From assembly GCF_030815865.1 (NCBI RefSeq), contig NZ_JAUSXI010000001.1, positions 2,418,001 through 2,482,000 on the forward strand: DNA of 64,000 nucleotides, written 5' to 3'. Below the pieces are notes generated by a model. It ran no database searches. It saw only the letters and a program-made list of their open reading frames with translations, and was not told the DNA's origin. Source of the stretch: Arthrobacter globiformis (GTDB lineage Bacteria; Actinomycetota; Actinomycetes; Actinomycetales; Micrococcaceae). Every line of letters begins with the position of its first letter. The first letter of the stretch is position 1. A program made the translations under genes and the position numbers. Positions 1 through 8,419 of this stretch are shown here, in pieces.

Positions 1-9
1 TTTGTTGTC

Positions 10-56
10 AAGCGCCGCGACCGCACCCGGTATACGGGTTAAATCGGTCGGCGCTT
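10..56 (-). terminator. stem-loop at the end of the first oxidoreductase gene
   Basis: Arms at 10-16 (AAGCGCC) and 50-56 (GGCGCTT) pair perfectly. A second paired block is at 19-23 with 45-49 (GACCG/CGGTC), and a small inner CCCG/CGGG pair is at 26-29 with 35-38. The structure overlaps the stop codon of the minus-strand gene that ends at 55, so it probably ends the leftward transcript. No clear T-run follows within the few bases visible. Confidence 0.5.
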
Positions 57-1107
57 AGAAACCGCGCTGGTAGGGTCCGGTAGCCCGCGCGTAGGTCGGG
101 ATTGGCAGGGGTGGTTCCGAACCCATGTCGGACGCCGCGTGAATAGGCCAGAACGGATCGCGCAGTAGTGCCCGGCCGATGAAGACCAGATCGATGCCTC
201 CGTCCCGCAGCAGATACTCTGCGAGGTCGGCCGAGTGGATGGATCCGACCGATCCCAGCGGCAGCGCGGAGTGGCGGCGGATATCCTGCACGAACTTTGC
301 CTGATATCCCGGATAGATTTCCCCGGTGTACGTCTTGGTAATGTTGCCGGTCGTCACCTCAAGGAAGTCCGCGCCGGCTGCCTCGAGCCATTTGGCAACT
401 TGGCCGGCATCGTCGGCAGTGACGCCGCCGTCGACCAGGTCAGTCCCGGAGAAGCGGACCAGCAAAGGTTTGCCGGGCGGCAGTGCCGCACGGACACTGC
501 GTACGACCTCGAGGAGGAACCTGGCCCGATTCTCCAAGCTGCCCCCGTACTCGTCCGTCCGTTCGTTGGACATTGGTGCCAGGAACTCATGGATGAGATA
601 GCCATGGGCTGCGTGGATCTGGATGCAGTCCACCCCCGCCTGGTCAGCGCGGGCAGCCGCGGCCCCGTAGGACTGAACCAGTTGGCATACTTCCGCCGTC
701 GTCAGTTCTGCTGGCGTTGGCGAGTCTTCTGAGTGCGGGATTCTGGAGGGTGCCACGCAGCCGCCAGGGAGATTGGCCTTGCGGCCTGCGTGCGCCAGCT
801 GGACACCGATCTTTGCGTCACAGGCGTGGACGGCTTCAACGATGCGGCGGATGCCGGTTATGTGTTCATCGGACCAGAGTCCGATGTCGGTTTCACTGAT
901 GCGTCCCAGCGGGTGGACGGCAATGACCTCGGTCATGATCAACCCCACCCCGCCAAGTGCACGGGCACCGTAGTGGAGGACCTGGCGTTCGGTGACAGAA
1001 CCGTCGTCCTGGGCCTGGTACATGAGCATTGGGGACATGACAATACGGTTCTTCAGGTCCATGCCTCTAAGCCGGTAAGGGGAAAAGAGCAAGCTGTTCG
1101 CCGTCAC
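55..1107 (-). CDS. NADH:flavin oxidoreductase, old yellow enzyme family (YqjM-like)
   Basis: A 350-aa FMN-dependent TIM-barrel ene-reductase, full length for the family, expected to reduce activated C=C bonds with NAD(P)H in the cytoplasm. The sequence shows the N-terminal SPMLMY segment (25-30), QLAHAGRKA (103-111), the substrate-binding His pair in IHAAHGY (H165, H168) and RTDEYGGS (183-190). In YqjM the first segment reads SPMCMY and its Cys tunes the flavin redox potential; here that position is Leu28, while the second OYE in this window keeps the Cys. It is the last gene of a leftward cluster with SnoaL-like and GntR genes. The substrate is unknown. An NADH:flavin oxidoreductase with 2,4-dienoyl-CoA reductase-like chemistry is possible, but the Fe-S C-terminal half of that family is absent. 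Confidence 0.9.
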   Translation of the reverse strand: MTANSLLFSPYRLRGMDLKNRIVMSPMLMYQAQDDGSVTERQVLHYGARALGGVGLIMTEVIAVHPLGRISETDIGLWSDEHITGIRRIVEAVHACDAKIGVQLAHAGRKANLPGGCVAPSRIPHSEDSPTPAELTTAEVCQLVQSYGAAAARADQAGVDCIQIHAAHGYLIHEFLAPMSNERTDEYGGSLENRARFLLEVVRSVRAALPPGKPLLVRFSGTDLVDGGVTADDAGQVAKWLEAAGADFLEVTTGNITKTYTGEIYPGYQAKFVQDIRRHSALPLGSVGSIHSADLAEYLLRDGGIDLVFIGRALLRDPFWPIHAASDMGSEPPLPIPTYARATGPYQRGF

Positions 1108-1201
1108 GGGGTCACCAATCCATCGCTAATGGACCACGCGTGCTTGGTCGCGAAGGTGGCCCCGTCAGGTTCCTTGAGTACATCGCATTCTCTCCGGGTC
1201 T

Positions 1202-1657
1202 CTAGAAGGGGCTATCAAGCAGGGCGGTCAGGTCCGCCATCCGCCATTGCCCGTCGGCTTCCTTGACCATGGAGGCGTGGTACCAGCCGGCGGTCAGGGT
1301 TTTGGTCACTGCGTTTTCCGTCGACGTGATGAGCACGTAGCTGTAGAGGTCGGCGGATGAAGAGCTCTGGTTCTCGAAGCGGAATGTGTGAACAGTGTGG
1401 CGGCGCTGGTCCGTCTGCTGTTCGCGGATCGCCTTGAGCATGTCGGTGATCGCCTGGTTGCCTGTGGTTGGGCCCCAGGAGGCATCCGAATTCGCGACTT
1501 TGCCGCTGGTGGTCCCGTCCTTGGTGAAGGTGTCCGCCAGCATGTCGAAGTTTCCTTCGTCGTAGCCCCACGCGTAGCGGGCAAGGGTGTCCTGCATTGC
1601 CGATCGATCGGCGGCCAGGACAGTACTTTCTCTGGCAGAAGTGTCTTCAGCGGTCAT
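1202..1657 (-). CDS. SnoaL-like / NTF2-fold protein (paralogue 1 of 3)
   Basis: A 151-aa small alpha+beta-barrel protein of the SnoaL-like superfamily, whose members include polyketide cyclases, scytalone dehydratase-like enzymes and ring-hydroxylating dioxygenase beta-like folds. It shares two landmarks with the proteins at 2651-3091 and 9235-9741: a Q(T/N/S)D(Q/V)RRH segment in the middle and an LD(S/R)(P/A)F carboxy terminus (here LLDSPF). The start is supported by AAAGGAG upstream of the ATG at 1657. It lies between an old yellow enzyme and a GntR regulator, so a dehydratase, isomerase or hydratase role in the same pathway is likely. The exact reaction cannot be assigned from sequence alone. 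Confidence 0.8.
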   Translation of the reverse strand: MTAEDTSARESTVLAADRSAMQDTLARYAWGYDEGNFDMLADTFTKDGTTSGKVANSDASWGPTTGNQAITDMLKAIREQQTDQRRHTVHTFRFENQSSSSADLYSYVLITSTENAVTKTLTAGWYHASMVKEADGQWRMADLTALLDSPF

Positions 1658-1892
1658 GATCGTTGCTCCTTTGCATCAATGCCGGGCCCACTGGGCACGG
1701 TTCTTGGGGACGACAGATGAAGTCCCGGCGGCGGGTGCTGTGCCGCAGTGACAGCACCTGTTGATTTGCGACCCGGTGCGCCCGATTGTCGCCATTGGGC
1801 TGCGGCACCTGCGGGCAGACCAGCCGCAGGGGAGGGGCCAGGGCGCGCCAGGTGGATTTTTCTCCGGAGTGCCTGCACGGCGCAGCAGCGGA

Positions 1893-2612
1893 TTACGGTG
1901 TGCGCGCCTCGATTTCCAGCAGCTCCTCCGTTTCCGTCTGCGGAAGGTGATAGGCCACGGCCTCCGTGTGAACGGCCTCGAGTATCCGCCTCTTGTGGGC
2001 TTGGGCCAGGAGTTGGATCTCGGGGGAGTGGGGATTTGTTTTGAGCAGTTCCAGGAGTTGGTCGTGGTCTTCCACGAATTCTGCCGCATGCCGCATGATG
2101 ATGCCGAGGGTTGGCTTCCTTATGAGAGCCATCCGGCTGCGTTCGCTTTCCAGCAGCTCCATCAGATGTGCATTGGGGCAAGGAGAGCACAGGAGATCAT
2201 GGAATTGGGCGTTGAGGTCCATAAAGCCCTCGGCATCGAAGAGTTCGCGTCTTCGACGCATCTCTTGGTTGAGGTCTTCGGCCTTCCTGATTGCATCGGG
2301 GGTCACATATGGGGCCGCTCCCGCAGTTGCGGCCCCTTCAAGAACAGCGATTACCGCCTGGGTGCTCTCGTATGCAGCAGGATCGAGTTCGGCAACCCGC
2401 GCACCGGCATTGTGTTTGTAGGCGACGTAGCCTTCGGCTTCCAGGCGCCGGAGAGCCTCCCTTACCGGGAGTTGGCTCATATCTGCTTCGCGGGAGATGT
2501 TCTCGAGCACGAGTCGGTGTCCGGGAGAGTAGGTGCCGTCGAGAATGCGTCGCTTGACGTATTCATAGGCCTGACTGGTTTTCGTGCCCAACGGGCGGGC
2601 ATTCTTCTTCAT
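1893..2612 (-). CDS. GntR-family transcriptional regulator, FadR/FCD subfamily
   Basis: A 239-aa repressor-type regulator. Residues about 10-75 form the winged helix (RRILDGTYSPG, then SQLPVREALRRLEAEGYV, the family's recognition-helix pattern). The rest is the all-helical FCD ligand-binding domain with HxxL-type segments such as FHDLLCSPCPN and MRHAAEFVEDH. Metal-binding His residues are typical of FCD domains. It is co-directional with the flanking SnoaL genes, and the likely effector is a pathway metabolite. The best candidate operator is the 16-bp imperfect inverted repeat at 4343-4383, between the leftward enzyme genes and the rightward ABC importer. The link to that site is an inference. 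Confidence 0.9.
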   Translation of the reverse strand: MKKNARPLGTKTSQAYEYVKRRILDGTYSPGHRLVLENISREADMSQLPVREALRRLEAEGYVAYKHNAGARVAELDPAAYESTQAVIAVLEGAATAGAAPYVTPDAIRKAEDLNQEMRRRRELFDAEGFMDLNAQFHDLLCSPCPNAHLMELLESERSRMALIRKPTLGIIMRHAAEFVEDHDQLLELLKTNPHSPEIQLLAQAHKRRILEAVHTEAVAYHLPQTETEELLEIEARTP

Positions 2613-2650
2613 CGACTCACTACTTCCCGTTGCCCTGAATTCCTAGGCAG

Positions 2651-3091
2651 TTAAAACGCTGAGTCCAACTGGAGTTCCTTGCGGGCAATTCGCCAGCCCT
2701 CAGGTGTTCGGACGACAGTGTCAGCATATGTGCCCACTGTTTTGATCGCGAGTCCGTCGGTGTCGGTGGCCGAGACGAGAACATAGGAAAGGACGGATGC
2801 GATATCGTCACCGAGCGGTTCGATCTGGATGTTGGAGATGTGGTGGCGCCGGACGTCGTTTTGGGATTCTTTGAACGCCTGGATCTGGCCCACGATCGCT
2901 TCTGGCCCTTCGTGGGGGCCGTACGTGGGGCCGTCCGTGATGCGCATGATGTAGGTCGCATCCGAAGTGAAGCAGTCGCGGAGTGAAGCAAAGTCTCTGC
3001 GGTCGTGGTGAACTCCGTAGCCGGTGGCGAGTTCTTGGATTTCTAGCCGGTCAAGGGCAGTCAGTGTGCCGGTAACGGTCTTGTGTGTCAT
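2651..3091 (-). CDS. SnoaL-like / NTF2-fold protein (paralogue 2 of 3)
   Basis: A 146-aa protein when started at the ATG of MTHKTVTG. The longer reading frame to 3166 overlaps the upstream OYE gene and its extra N terminus does not look conserved. It has the SnoaL-like pattern LDRLEIQELATGYGVHHDRRDF (leading helix, shown only in part by its ends), a central QNDVRRHHISN motif and the carboxy-terminal LDSAF that all three paralogues share. It lies just after the second OYE gene and before GntR. A dehydratase or isomerase acting next to ene-reduction is plausible, but no catalytic assignment is made. Confidence 0.8.
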   Translation of the reverse strand: MTHKTVTGTLTALDRLEIQELATGYGVHHDRRDFASLRDCFTSDATYIMRITDGPTYGPHEGPEAIVGQIQAFKESQNDVRRHHISNIQIEPLGDDIASVLSYVLVSATDTDGLAIKTVGTYADTVVRTPEGWRIARKELQLDSAF

Positions 3092-3135
3092 GTCGGTCGT
3101 CCGTTCTGTGAAGAAGTCAGGGTGGGAGCTGGGGT

Positions 3136-4242
3136 TCAGCGGTCGGCGGTCTCGCGCACCTTCCACTGCACGGCCTTGTACTGGCGTGGCCAGTAGTCGA
3201 CGTGGACGTTTAGCTCCCGGGCCGCCCTCAGGGCGAAATGTGGATCACGGAGCAGTTCCCTGCCGAGCATGACCGCATCTGCACGTCCGCTGGCGACTAC
3301 TTCCTCGGCATACTTCGCTGTCGTGATGAGGCCAACGGCGGAGGTGGGCACCTCAGAGGCTGATTTGATGTGATCCGCGAGGGGAACCTGGTATCCCTCG
3401 CCCACTGGGATTTCAACGCCGTCAATCAGGCCGCCGGTGGAGATGTCGAAGACGTCCGCTCCCCGGTCGCGTGCCATGGCGGCGACCTCGGCGGTCTGTT
3501 CTTGGTCCCATCCGCCCTCTGCCCAGTCCGTTGCGGAGAACCGGACGAAGAGGCCATGGCTTTCGCCAATGGCTTCCCGTACTGCTGAGACAATGCGCAG
3601 CAGCAGCCGGGCCCGGTTTTCAAGGGATCCGCCGTATTCATCGGTGCGGGTGTTACTGAGCGGTGATAGGAACTCGTGGATGAGGTACCCATGGGCTGCA
3701 TGGATTTCGATTATGTCGAATCCTGCCTGCACACTCCTCAGCGCCGCTGCCGCGAAGTCACGGACGACCTCGTCGATGCCTGCATGGTCCAGCTCCTGGG
3801 GCACATCAAAGCCCGGGAACGCCAGGGCTGAGGGAGCCACAGTCTTCCATCCGCCTTCTGCGACAGGCTTTGTGGTGCCGCAGCGTTCGTCGAAGAGCCG
3901 ATAGTCGGAGGCTTTCCGGCCGGCGTGGGCCAGCTGGATTGCTGCGGTTGCGCCCTGTTCGTGTATGAAGCGCACGATGCGTGCCCATGCGTCACGCTGC
4001 TGGTCGTTCCACATGCCCGTATCTTCGCTCGAGATGCGGCCTGCGGGGTTCACCCCGGTCGCCTCGGCCATGATGAGACCGGCACCACCAGCAGCGAACT
4101 GACCGAGATGCATCAGGTGCCAATCATTGGGGATGCCGTCCTGGTTCTCACAGGAGTACTGGCACATGGGAGAAACCCAGATCCGGTTGCGGATCGTCGT
4201 CGATCGCACGGTCAGGGGCTGGAAAAGAGGGGAAGTCGTCAT
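3136..4242 (-). CDS. NADH:flavin oxidoreductase, YqjM-like old yellow enzyme
   Basis: A 368-aa FMN ene-reductase. It retains SPMCQYS with the YqjM-type redox-tuning Cys (C27), the NDWHLMHLGQFAAGGAGL segment, AHAGRKAS, the substrate-binding pair in IHAAHGYLIHEF, and RTDEYGGSLENRARL. The length is normal. It is the first gene of the leftward transcript and faces the ABC importer across a 273-bp divergent promoter region holding a strong candidate operator. Compared with the OYE at 55-1107 it is only moderately similar and differs at the Cys/Leu position, so the two probably act on different intermediates. Confidence 0.92.
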   Translation of the reverse strand: MTTSPLFQPLTVRSTTIRNRIWVSPMCQYSCENQDGIPNDWHLMHLGQFAAGGAGLIMAEATGVNPAGRISSEDTGMWNDQQRDAWARIVRFIHEQGATAAIQLAHAGRKASDYRLFDERCGTTKPVAEGGWKTVAPSALAFPGFDVPQELDHAGIDEVVRDFAAAALRSVQAGFDIIEIHAAHGYLIHEFLSPLSNTRTDEYGGSLENRARLLLRIVSAVREAIGESHGLFVRFSATDWAEGGWDQEQTAEVAAMARDRGADVFDISTGGLIDGVEIPVGEGYQVPLADHIKSASEVPTSAVGLITTAKYAEEVVASGRADAVMLGRELLRDPHFALRAARELNVHVDYWPRQYKAVQWKVRETADR

Positions 4243-4342
4243 ATCTAAACCTTCCAGGAAACTTGCTGTGGGCCGACGTCCGGGCGGGGCATATGAGCCT
4301 TGTTGCTTTTGAACCCGTTCGAGAAAACCTTCTGTCGGACTC

Positions 4343-4383
4343 TTGTGGATCTGATCATAAACTAGATATGATCAAAACCACAA
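4343..4383. promoter_or_regulatory. candidate operator, 16-bp imperfect inverted repeat
   Basis: The left arm at 4343-4358 is TTGTGGATCTGATCAT. The right arm at 4368-4383 is its reverse complement at 14 of 16 positions. They are separated by 9 bp and centred on two TGATCA-containing halves. It sits in the only divergent promoter of the cluster, between the OYE gene (leftwards) and the ABC importer (rightwards). This is the natural place for the GntR/FCD regulator encoded at 1893-2612 to control both sides. Confidence 0.6.
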
Positions 4384-4515
4384 TCCCGAAAACGCAGCTT
4401 TCGACCTCCTCCTAGGGCCCACTGAAGGGCAGAGGGAAGGGCTCGACGAAGAAAGCTTCCGGGCCCGAATGAAGGGCCCGACCAACTATTTCTCCTCCTC
4501 TTGGAAGGCATACCC

Positions 4516-6081
4516 ATGGTCACTTCGGACATTGACGTCCGTACAGGTTCAGATGCTTTACGGATCGAGAACTTGTCCAAGACCTTTTCCGGTCAGCGGG
4601 CCCTCAATGAAGTCTCTTTCACCGTGCAGCGTGGAAAAATCACTGCCTTGCTGGGCATGAACGGCTCAGGCAAGTCCACCCTGATCAAGGTCCTCGCCGG
4701 CGTCTACCAGCCCGACCCGGGCGCGGCACTCACCATCGGTGGGGCCGCGATGTCGCTGCCAATGACGCCGCGGACTGCCCACGAAGCTGGTCTGCGGTTC
4801 CTCCACCAGGACGTCGGCCTGGTCGACAGCCTGACGGTCGCGGACAACTTCGCCTTCGTTGACCGATTCCGGGCCCCCGGCAAACTCGGGCCGATCAACA
4901 AGCGCCGCCAGCACGAACATGTCGCCGCGACACTCGAAAAGTTCGCCATCTCCGTGCACCCGGGGACGCTGGTCGGCTCACTGAACCCCACCCTGCGGAC
5001 TATGGTCGGCCTCGCCAGGGCCTTCCAGGACGAAGAAGAATCCGGTGTGCGGGCATTCGCGAAAAACATCGTCGTCCTGGACGAGCCCACGGCTTCCCTC
5101 CCCGTCGAGGAGGTCGACACGATCCTGACGTCGCTGGAGGAACTGAAGGCTAACGGCGGAACGGTGATCTACGTCAGTCACCGCACTGAAGAGGTCAAGC
5201 GCATCGCCGACCAACTCGTGATCCTCCGCGACGGCAAGCTCGTCGCCGACGAGCCCCTGGCGCAAATGGGTGTGGACGATATCGTTGCCCGGGTCGTGGG
5301 AAAACGACTGGAGAAAAGGAAAATTCCCCGCCAAAGTGAACGCGAAGGCGATGTCGTGCTCTCTGCCCAGGGGATTACCGGTCGGCGGCTGCGGGGGGTG
5401 GATCTGGAGGTCCGCTCCGGTGAGATCCTGGGCGTCGCCGGGCTCGTGGGCTGCGGACGCAGCGAACTGGTCCGGATTCTGGCCGGTGCTCAGAATCCAT
5501 CCGCAGGGCACATGGAATTGGCAGGGAAGAGCTATTCGCCGGGTTCACCGGCGACCGCTATCGCAGCCGGGGTGTCATGCGTGCCTCAAGAACGCCGCCG
5601 CGAAGGAGCAGTGCTGCCAATGACCGTCCGGGAGAACATCACCCTTGGTCGGTTGAAGAACTTCACCCGGAACGGCGCCTTGGACGGCCGCAAGGAGCGC
5701 GACGGGGCACTGCGGCTGATCGAGCAGTTCTCGGTCAAGCCAGCGGACCCCTCCCGGCTTATCGGGCTCCTCTCAGGAGGAAACCAGCAGAAAGTAGTCG
5801 TCGCCCGTGCCGCAGGGTTCGGCGGAACCGCACTGCTTCTGGATGAACCCACACAGGGCGTGGATGCCCTGGCCAAACAGGAGATCGCCAACATCGTCCG
5901 GGGCCTCGCCGCAGATGGATTGGCCGTAATTCTGGCATCGACAGACTTCGAGGAGTTCGTCGGCCTGTGCGACCGGGTCCTCATACTTGACCGCGGCCAC
6001 CTCGTCGCTGAGGCCACCGGCGAGGACATCAGCGAGGAGCACCTCGCACTTCTCTGCGCCCAACATGGGGCGGCGGCATGA
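4516..6081 (+). CDS. sugar-type ABC importer, double ATP-binding protein
   Basis: A 521-aa two-domain ATPase of the RbsA/MglA/XylG class. The first domain has Walker A GMNGSGKST (residues 47-55) and Walker B IVVLDEPTAS, but its signature region is degenerate. The second has the characteristic non-canonical Walker A GLVGCGRSE, then LSGGNQQKVVVARAAG and LLLDEPTQGVD. The ATG at 4516 is chosen because GGAAGG precedes it at good spacing; the TTG at 4501 has no such site. It is the first gene of ATPase-permease-binding protein-SDR-SnoaL-SDR-VOC, so the imported compound is probably the substrate of the surrounding enzymes and not necessarily a sugar. Confidence 0.93.
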   Translation: MVTSDIDVRTGSDALRIENLSKTFSGQRALNEVSFTVQRGKITALLGMNGSGKSTLIKVLAGVYQPDPGAALTIGGAAMSLPMTPRTAHEAGLRFLHQDVGLVDSLTVADNFAFVDRFRAPGKLGPINKRRQHEHVAATLEKFAISVHPGTLVGSLNPTLRTMVGLARAFQDEEESGVRAFAKNIVVLDEPTASLPVEEVDTILTSLEELKANGGTVIYVSHRTEEVKRIADQLVILRDGKLVADEPLAQMGVDDIVARVVGKRLEKRKIPRQSEREGDVVLSAQGITGRRLRGVDLEVRSGEILGVAGLVGCGRSELVRILAGAQNPSAGHMELAGKSYSPGSPATAIAAGVSCVPQERRREGAVLPMTVRENITLGRLKNFTRNGALDGRKERDGALRLIEQFSVKPADPSRLIGLLSGGNQQKVVVARAAGFGGTALLLDEPTQGVDALAKQEIANIVRGLAADGLAVILASTDFEEFVGLCDRVLILDRGHLVAEATGEDISEEHLALLCAQHGAAA

Positions 6082-7151
6082 ATCCCCCGACGGCTCCCAC
6101 CAAAAACCCCGAGATTTCCCAGAAGGACGCCATGAGCACCACCGCAAGCAGCACCCAGGAACGCCCCTCCACAAAGACAGCCAAGTCGGGACGGAACCGG
6201 CCGGACATCGGCACCGTCGCCACCTCCTACGGGGTCATCATATTTCTTGTCCTGATGATCTTTGTGTTCTCGGCCCTGCTGCCGGACACTTTCCCCACGT
6301 CCGACAACGTCAAGGCCATCCTGACGGACCAATCGATTCCGGTCATTCTCGCCCTCGCCGCGATCCTTCCCTTGGCAGCCGGTGAATTCGATCTCTCTCT
6401 CGGCGCAGTCCTGGGCTTCAGCGCAATCACCGCGATCGCCCTGTCGAACGCCGGAGCACCCCTGCCCGTGGTTATCCTCGCTTGCCTGGCGGTTGGCGCC
6501 GGCGTCGGCATCGTCAACGCGGTGCTGGTCGTCAAGGTCGGCGTGAACGCCTTCATCGCAACCCTTGCTTCGGCCACAATCCTTTCCGGCCTGAACCTGC
6601 TCGTTACCGGCAGTTCCCTGCTCGTGCTCGGCTCAGAGGAGTTCGGGGCGCTTACCATCACCAGGGTCTTCGACCTCCAGGTCGTCCTCGGCTATGCAAT
6701 CGTGCTCAGTCTCCTGTTGTTCTACGTGGTGGAGAAGACCCCATACGGCCGCTACCTTCGCGCCACGGGCATGGGTCGCGACGCGGCACGGCTTAGCGGT
6801 GTACGGGTGGACCGGTACTTGGCCTCGTCGTTCATCGCTGCCGGGGTCCTCGCGGCATTGGCAGGTGCGCTGCTGGCCTCCCGGGGCGGCACCGCCGCCC
6901 CGAACCTGGGGCCGGAATTCCTCCTCCCGGCCTACGCTGCCGCCTTCCTGGGCGCGACAACGATCAAGCCCGGCTACTTCAATGTCTGGGGAACCGTGAT
7001 CGGCGTCGTCCTTCTGGCCGTCGGCAGCAACGGCCTCACCCTCCTCGGCGCCCAAACCTGGGTGACGAACATCTTCAACGGCGCCGCCCTCATGGTCGCA
7101 GTCTCGGCGTCAGTCCTCGTCGGCAAACGCCGCCGCAAAGCCTCCAGCTAA
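6078..7151 (+). CDS. ABC importer permease, ribose/BPD_transp_2 family
   Basis: A 357-aa integral membrane protein with about nine hydrophobic helices. It carries the family's GEFDLSLGAVLG segment and the cytoplasmic EKTPYGRYLRATG coupling loop. Its ATG at 6078 overlaps the ATPase stop (ATGA), which suggests translational coupling. An alternative ATG at 6132 has a better AAGGA ribosome site and would remove a polar 18-residue leader, so either start is possible. It is the only permease of this system, so a homodimer is expected, unlike the two-permease system at 33.9-35.9 kb. Confidence 0.92.
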   Translation: MNPPTAPTKNPEISQKDAMSTTASSTQERPSTKTAKSGRNRPDIGTVATSYGVIIFLVLMIFVFSALLPDTFPTSDNVKAILTDQSIPVILALAAILPLAAGEFDLSLGAVLGFSAITAIALSNAGAPLPVVILACLAVGAGVGIVNAVLVVKVGVNAFIATLASATILSGLNLLVTGSSLLVLGSEEFGALTITRVFDLQVVLGYAIVLSLLLFYVVEKTPYGRYLRATGMGRDAARLSGVRVDRYLASSFIAAGVLAALAGALLASRGGTAAPNLGPEFLLPAYAAAFLGATTIKPGYFNVWGTVIGVVLLAVGSNGLTLLGAQTWVTNIFNGAALMVAVSASVLVGKRRRKASS

Positions 7152-7200
7152 CCATCCAACCGATTTATTCGCCATTCACCCCCACTTGAAAGTGATCATC

Positions 7201-8316
7201 ATGACCAGAATCAATCCTCGTGCCGCGGCCTGGGCTGCGCTCCTCGCCGGCGCATTGGCGCTGACCAGCTGCGCCAGCTCACAGGGAACGGCAAGCAACG
7301 GCGGTGGAAACAAAGATGTATCCGCCGCCCAGAAAGTCCTCGATGAAGCCCAGGCCAAGGTCACCAGCTTTGACTTCCCCAAGGAACCGGTCGCGGCACC
7401 AAAGGATAAGCTCGTCGTGGGCATCCCCTGCGCCTATGCGGCCGAGGGCTGCAAGCGCGAAGTCGACACCATTGCCGAAGCCGCCAAGGCTCTCGGCTGG
7501 CGCTATCAGATGATCGACCCTGCCGGTGACCCCGAGAAGATGCGTTCAGCCGTCCGCACGGCCATTCAGCTCAAGGCCGACGGCATTTTCCTCGGCTCCA
7601 TTCCCTCAAGCGTCGTCAAGGATGACATCACCAAGGCACGTGCCGGAGGAGTGAAGGTCGTCAACATGTCAGAACCGGCAGATGATGGCTTTGCCGACGC
7701 CAATACCCTCTATGACCACATCAAGGCAGGACGCTGGAACGCCGCATACGTCACCGTCACAACTCAGGGCGCGGGCAAGGTCATCTCCGTGAACGACCCC
7801 GAGTTCCCCTCTGTTGTCGAATGGCATCAAGGCTTTGCTGACGGGCTCAAGGAGCTTTGCCCGGGGTGCCAGGTCGTGAAGGACATCAACTTCCAGATCG
7901 CGAACCTGCAGACCCAGGTTCCCAGCGAGTTCCAGGCCACGCTCCAGGCGAACCCCAGCGTCAACGCGGTGTGGACAGCGTATGACCCCGTCGCACTGTC
8001 CCTCAGCCCCGTGATCAAGCGCTCACCTCAGAACGGCAAAATCACCGTCGTCTCCCAAAACGGCGACGCCGGCGCGCTCCAGGCCATCAAAGCGGGTGAC
8101 CAGCCGTTCAAGGCAACCATTGGGGTCAGCGTCGAATGGCAGTCTTACGCCGCAGTAGACCAGATGGTCCGTCTGTTCGCCGGCAACCTCCCTGCGAACC
8201 TCAAGACGGTCAACGTTCCGGAGAAACTCATCGACGCGAAAAACGTCAGCTCCATTCCGTGGGACGGCGACCTCGATTGGAAGAGCACCTACCTCAAACT
8301 CTGGAAGACCAGCTAA
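7201..8316 (+). CDS. ABC importer substrate-binding lipoprotein (periplasmic-binding protein type 1)
   Basis: A 371-aa secreted binding protein. The signal peptide ends in a lipobox (LALTSC), so the mature protein is likely lipid-anchored outside the membrane. The body has the sugar-type binding fold seen in ribose/xylose binders: a KLVVGIPCAYAAEGC first strand, an AEAAKALGW helix, KADGIFLGSIP and IPWDGDLDWKS near the end. The mature protein has Cys pairs (CAYAAEGC and CPGCQ) that could form disulfides, which is unusual for RbsB-like proteins. The ATG at 7201 is preferred over an upstream in-frame TTG. The ligand is unknown. Confidence 0.9.
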   Translation: MTRINPRAAAWAALLAGALALTSCASSQGTASNGGGNKDVSAAQKVLDEAQAKVTSFDFPKEPVAAPKDKLVVGIPCAYAAEGCKREVDTIAEAAKALGWRYQMIDPAGDPEKMRSAVRTAIQLKADGIFLGSIPSSVVKDDITKARAGGVKVVNMSEPADDGFADANTLYDHIKAGRWNAAYVTVTTQGAGKVISVNDPEFPSVVEWHQGFADGLKELCPGCQVVKDINFQIANLQTQVPSEFQATLQANPSVNAVWTAYDPVALSLSPVIKRSPQNGKITVVSQNGDAGALQAIKAGDQPFKATIGVSVEWQSYAAVDQMVRLFAGNLPANLKTVNVPEKLIDAKNVSSIPWDGDLDWKSTYLKLWKTS

Positions 8317-8376
8317 CCCCACACATGTCAGGGCGGGGGTGAAAATCCCCCGCCTGCACACCCATCAAAGAGAACA

Positions 8377-8397
8377 AGCCGCCGAAAGACGGCGGCT
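8377..8397 (+). terminator. 7-bp GC hairpin between binding-protein and SDR genes
   Basis: AGCCGCC at 8377-8383 pairs with GGCGGCT at 8391-8397 around a 7-nt loop. It lies in the 103-bp gap after the binding-protein gene and just before the ribosome site of the SDR. There is no T-run, so it may be an mRNA-processing or attenuating hairpin and not a full terminator. Confidence 0.4.
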
Positions 8398-8419
8398 AGC
8401 AAATTCAAAGGAGAACACC

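Noticed and set aside
1761-2654. 297-aa plus-strand frame
   Set aside because: Antisense to the GntR gene, which has a full wHTH and FCD domain.
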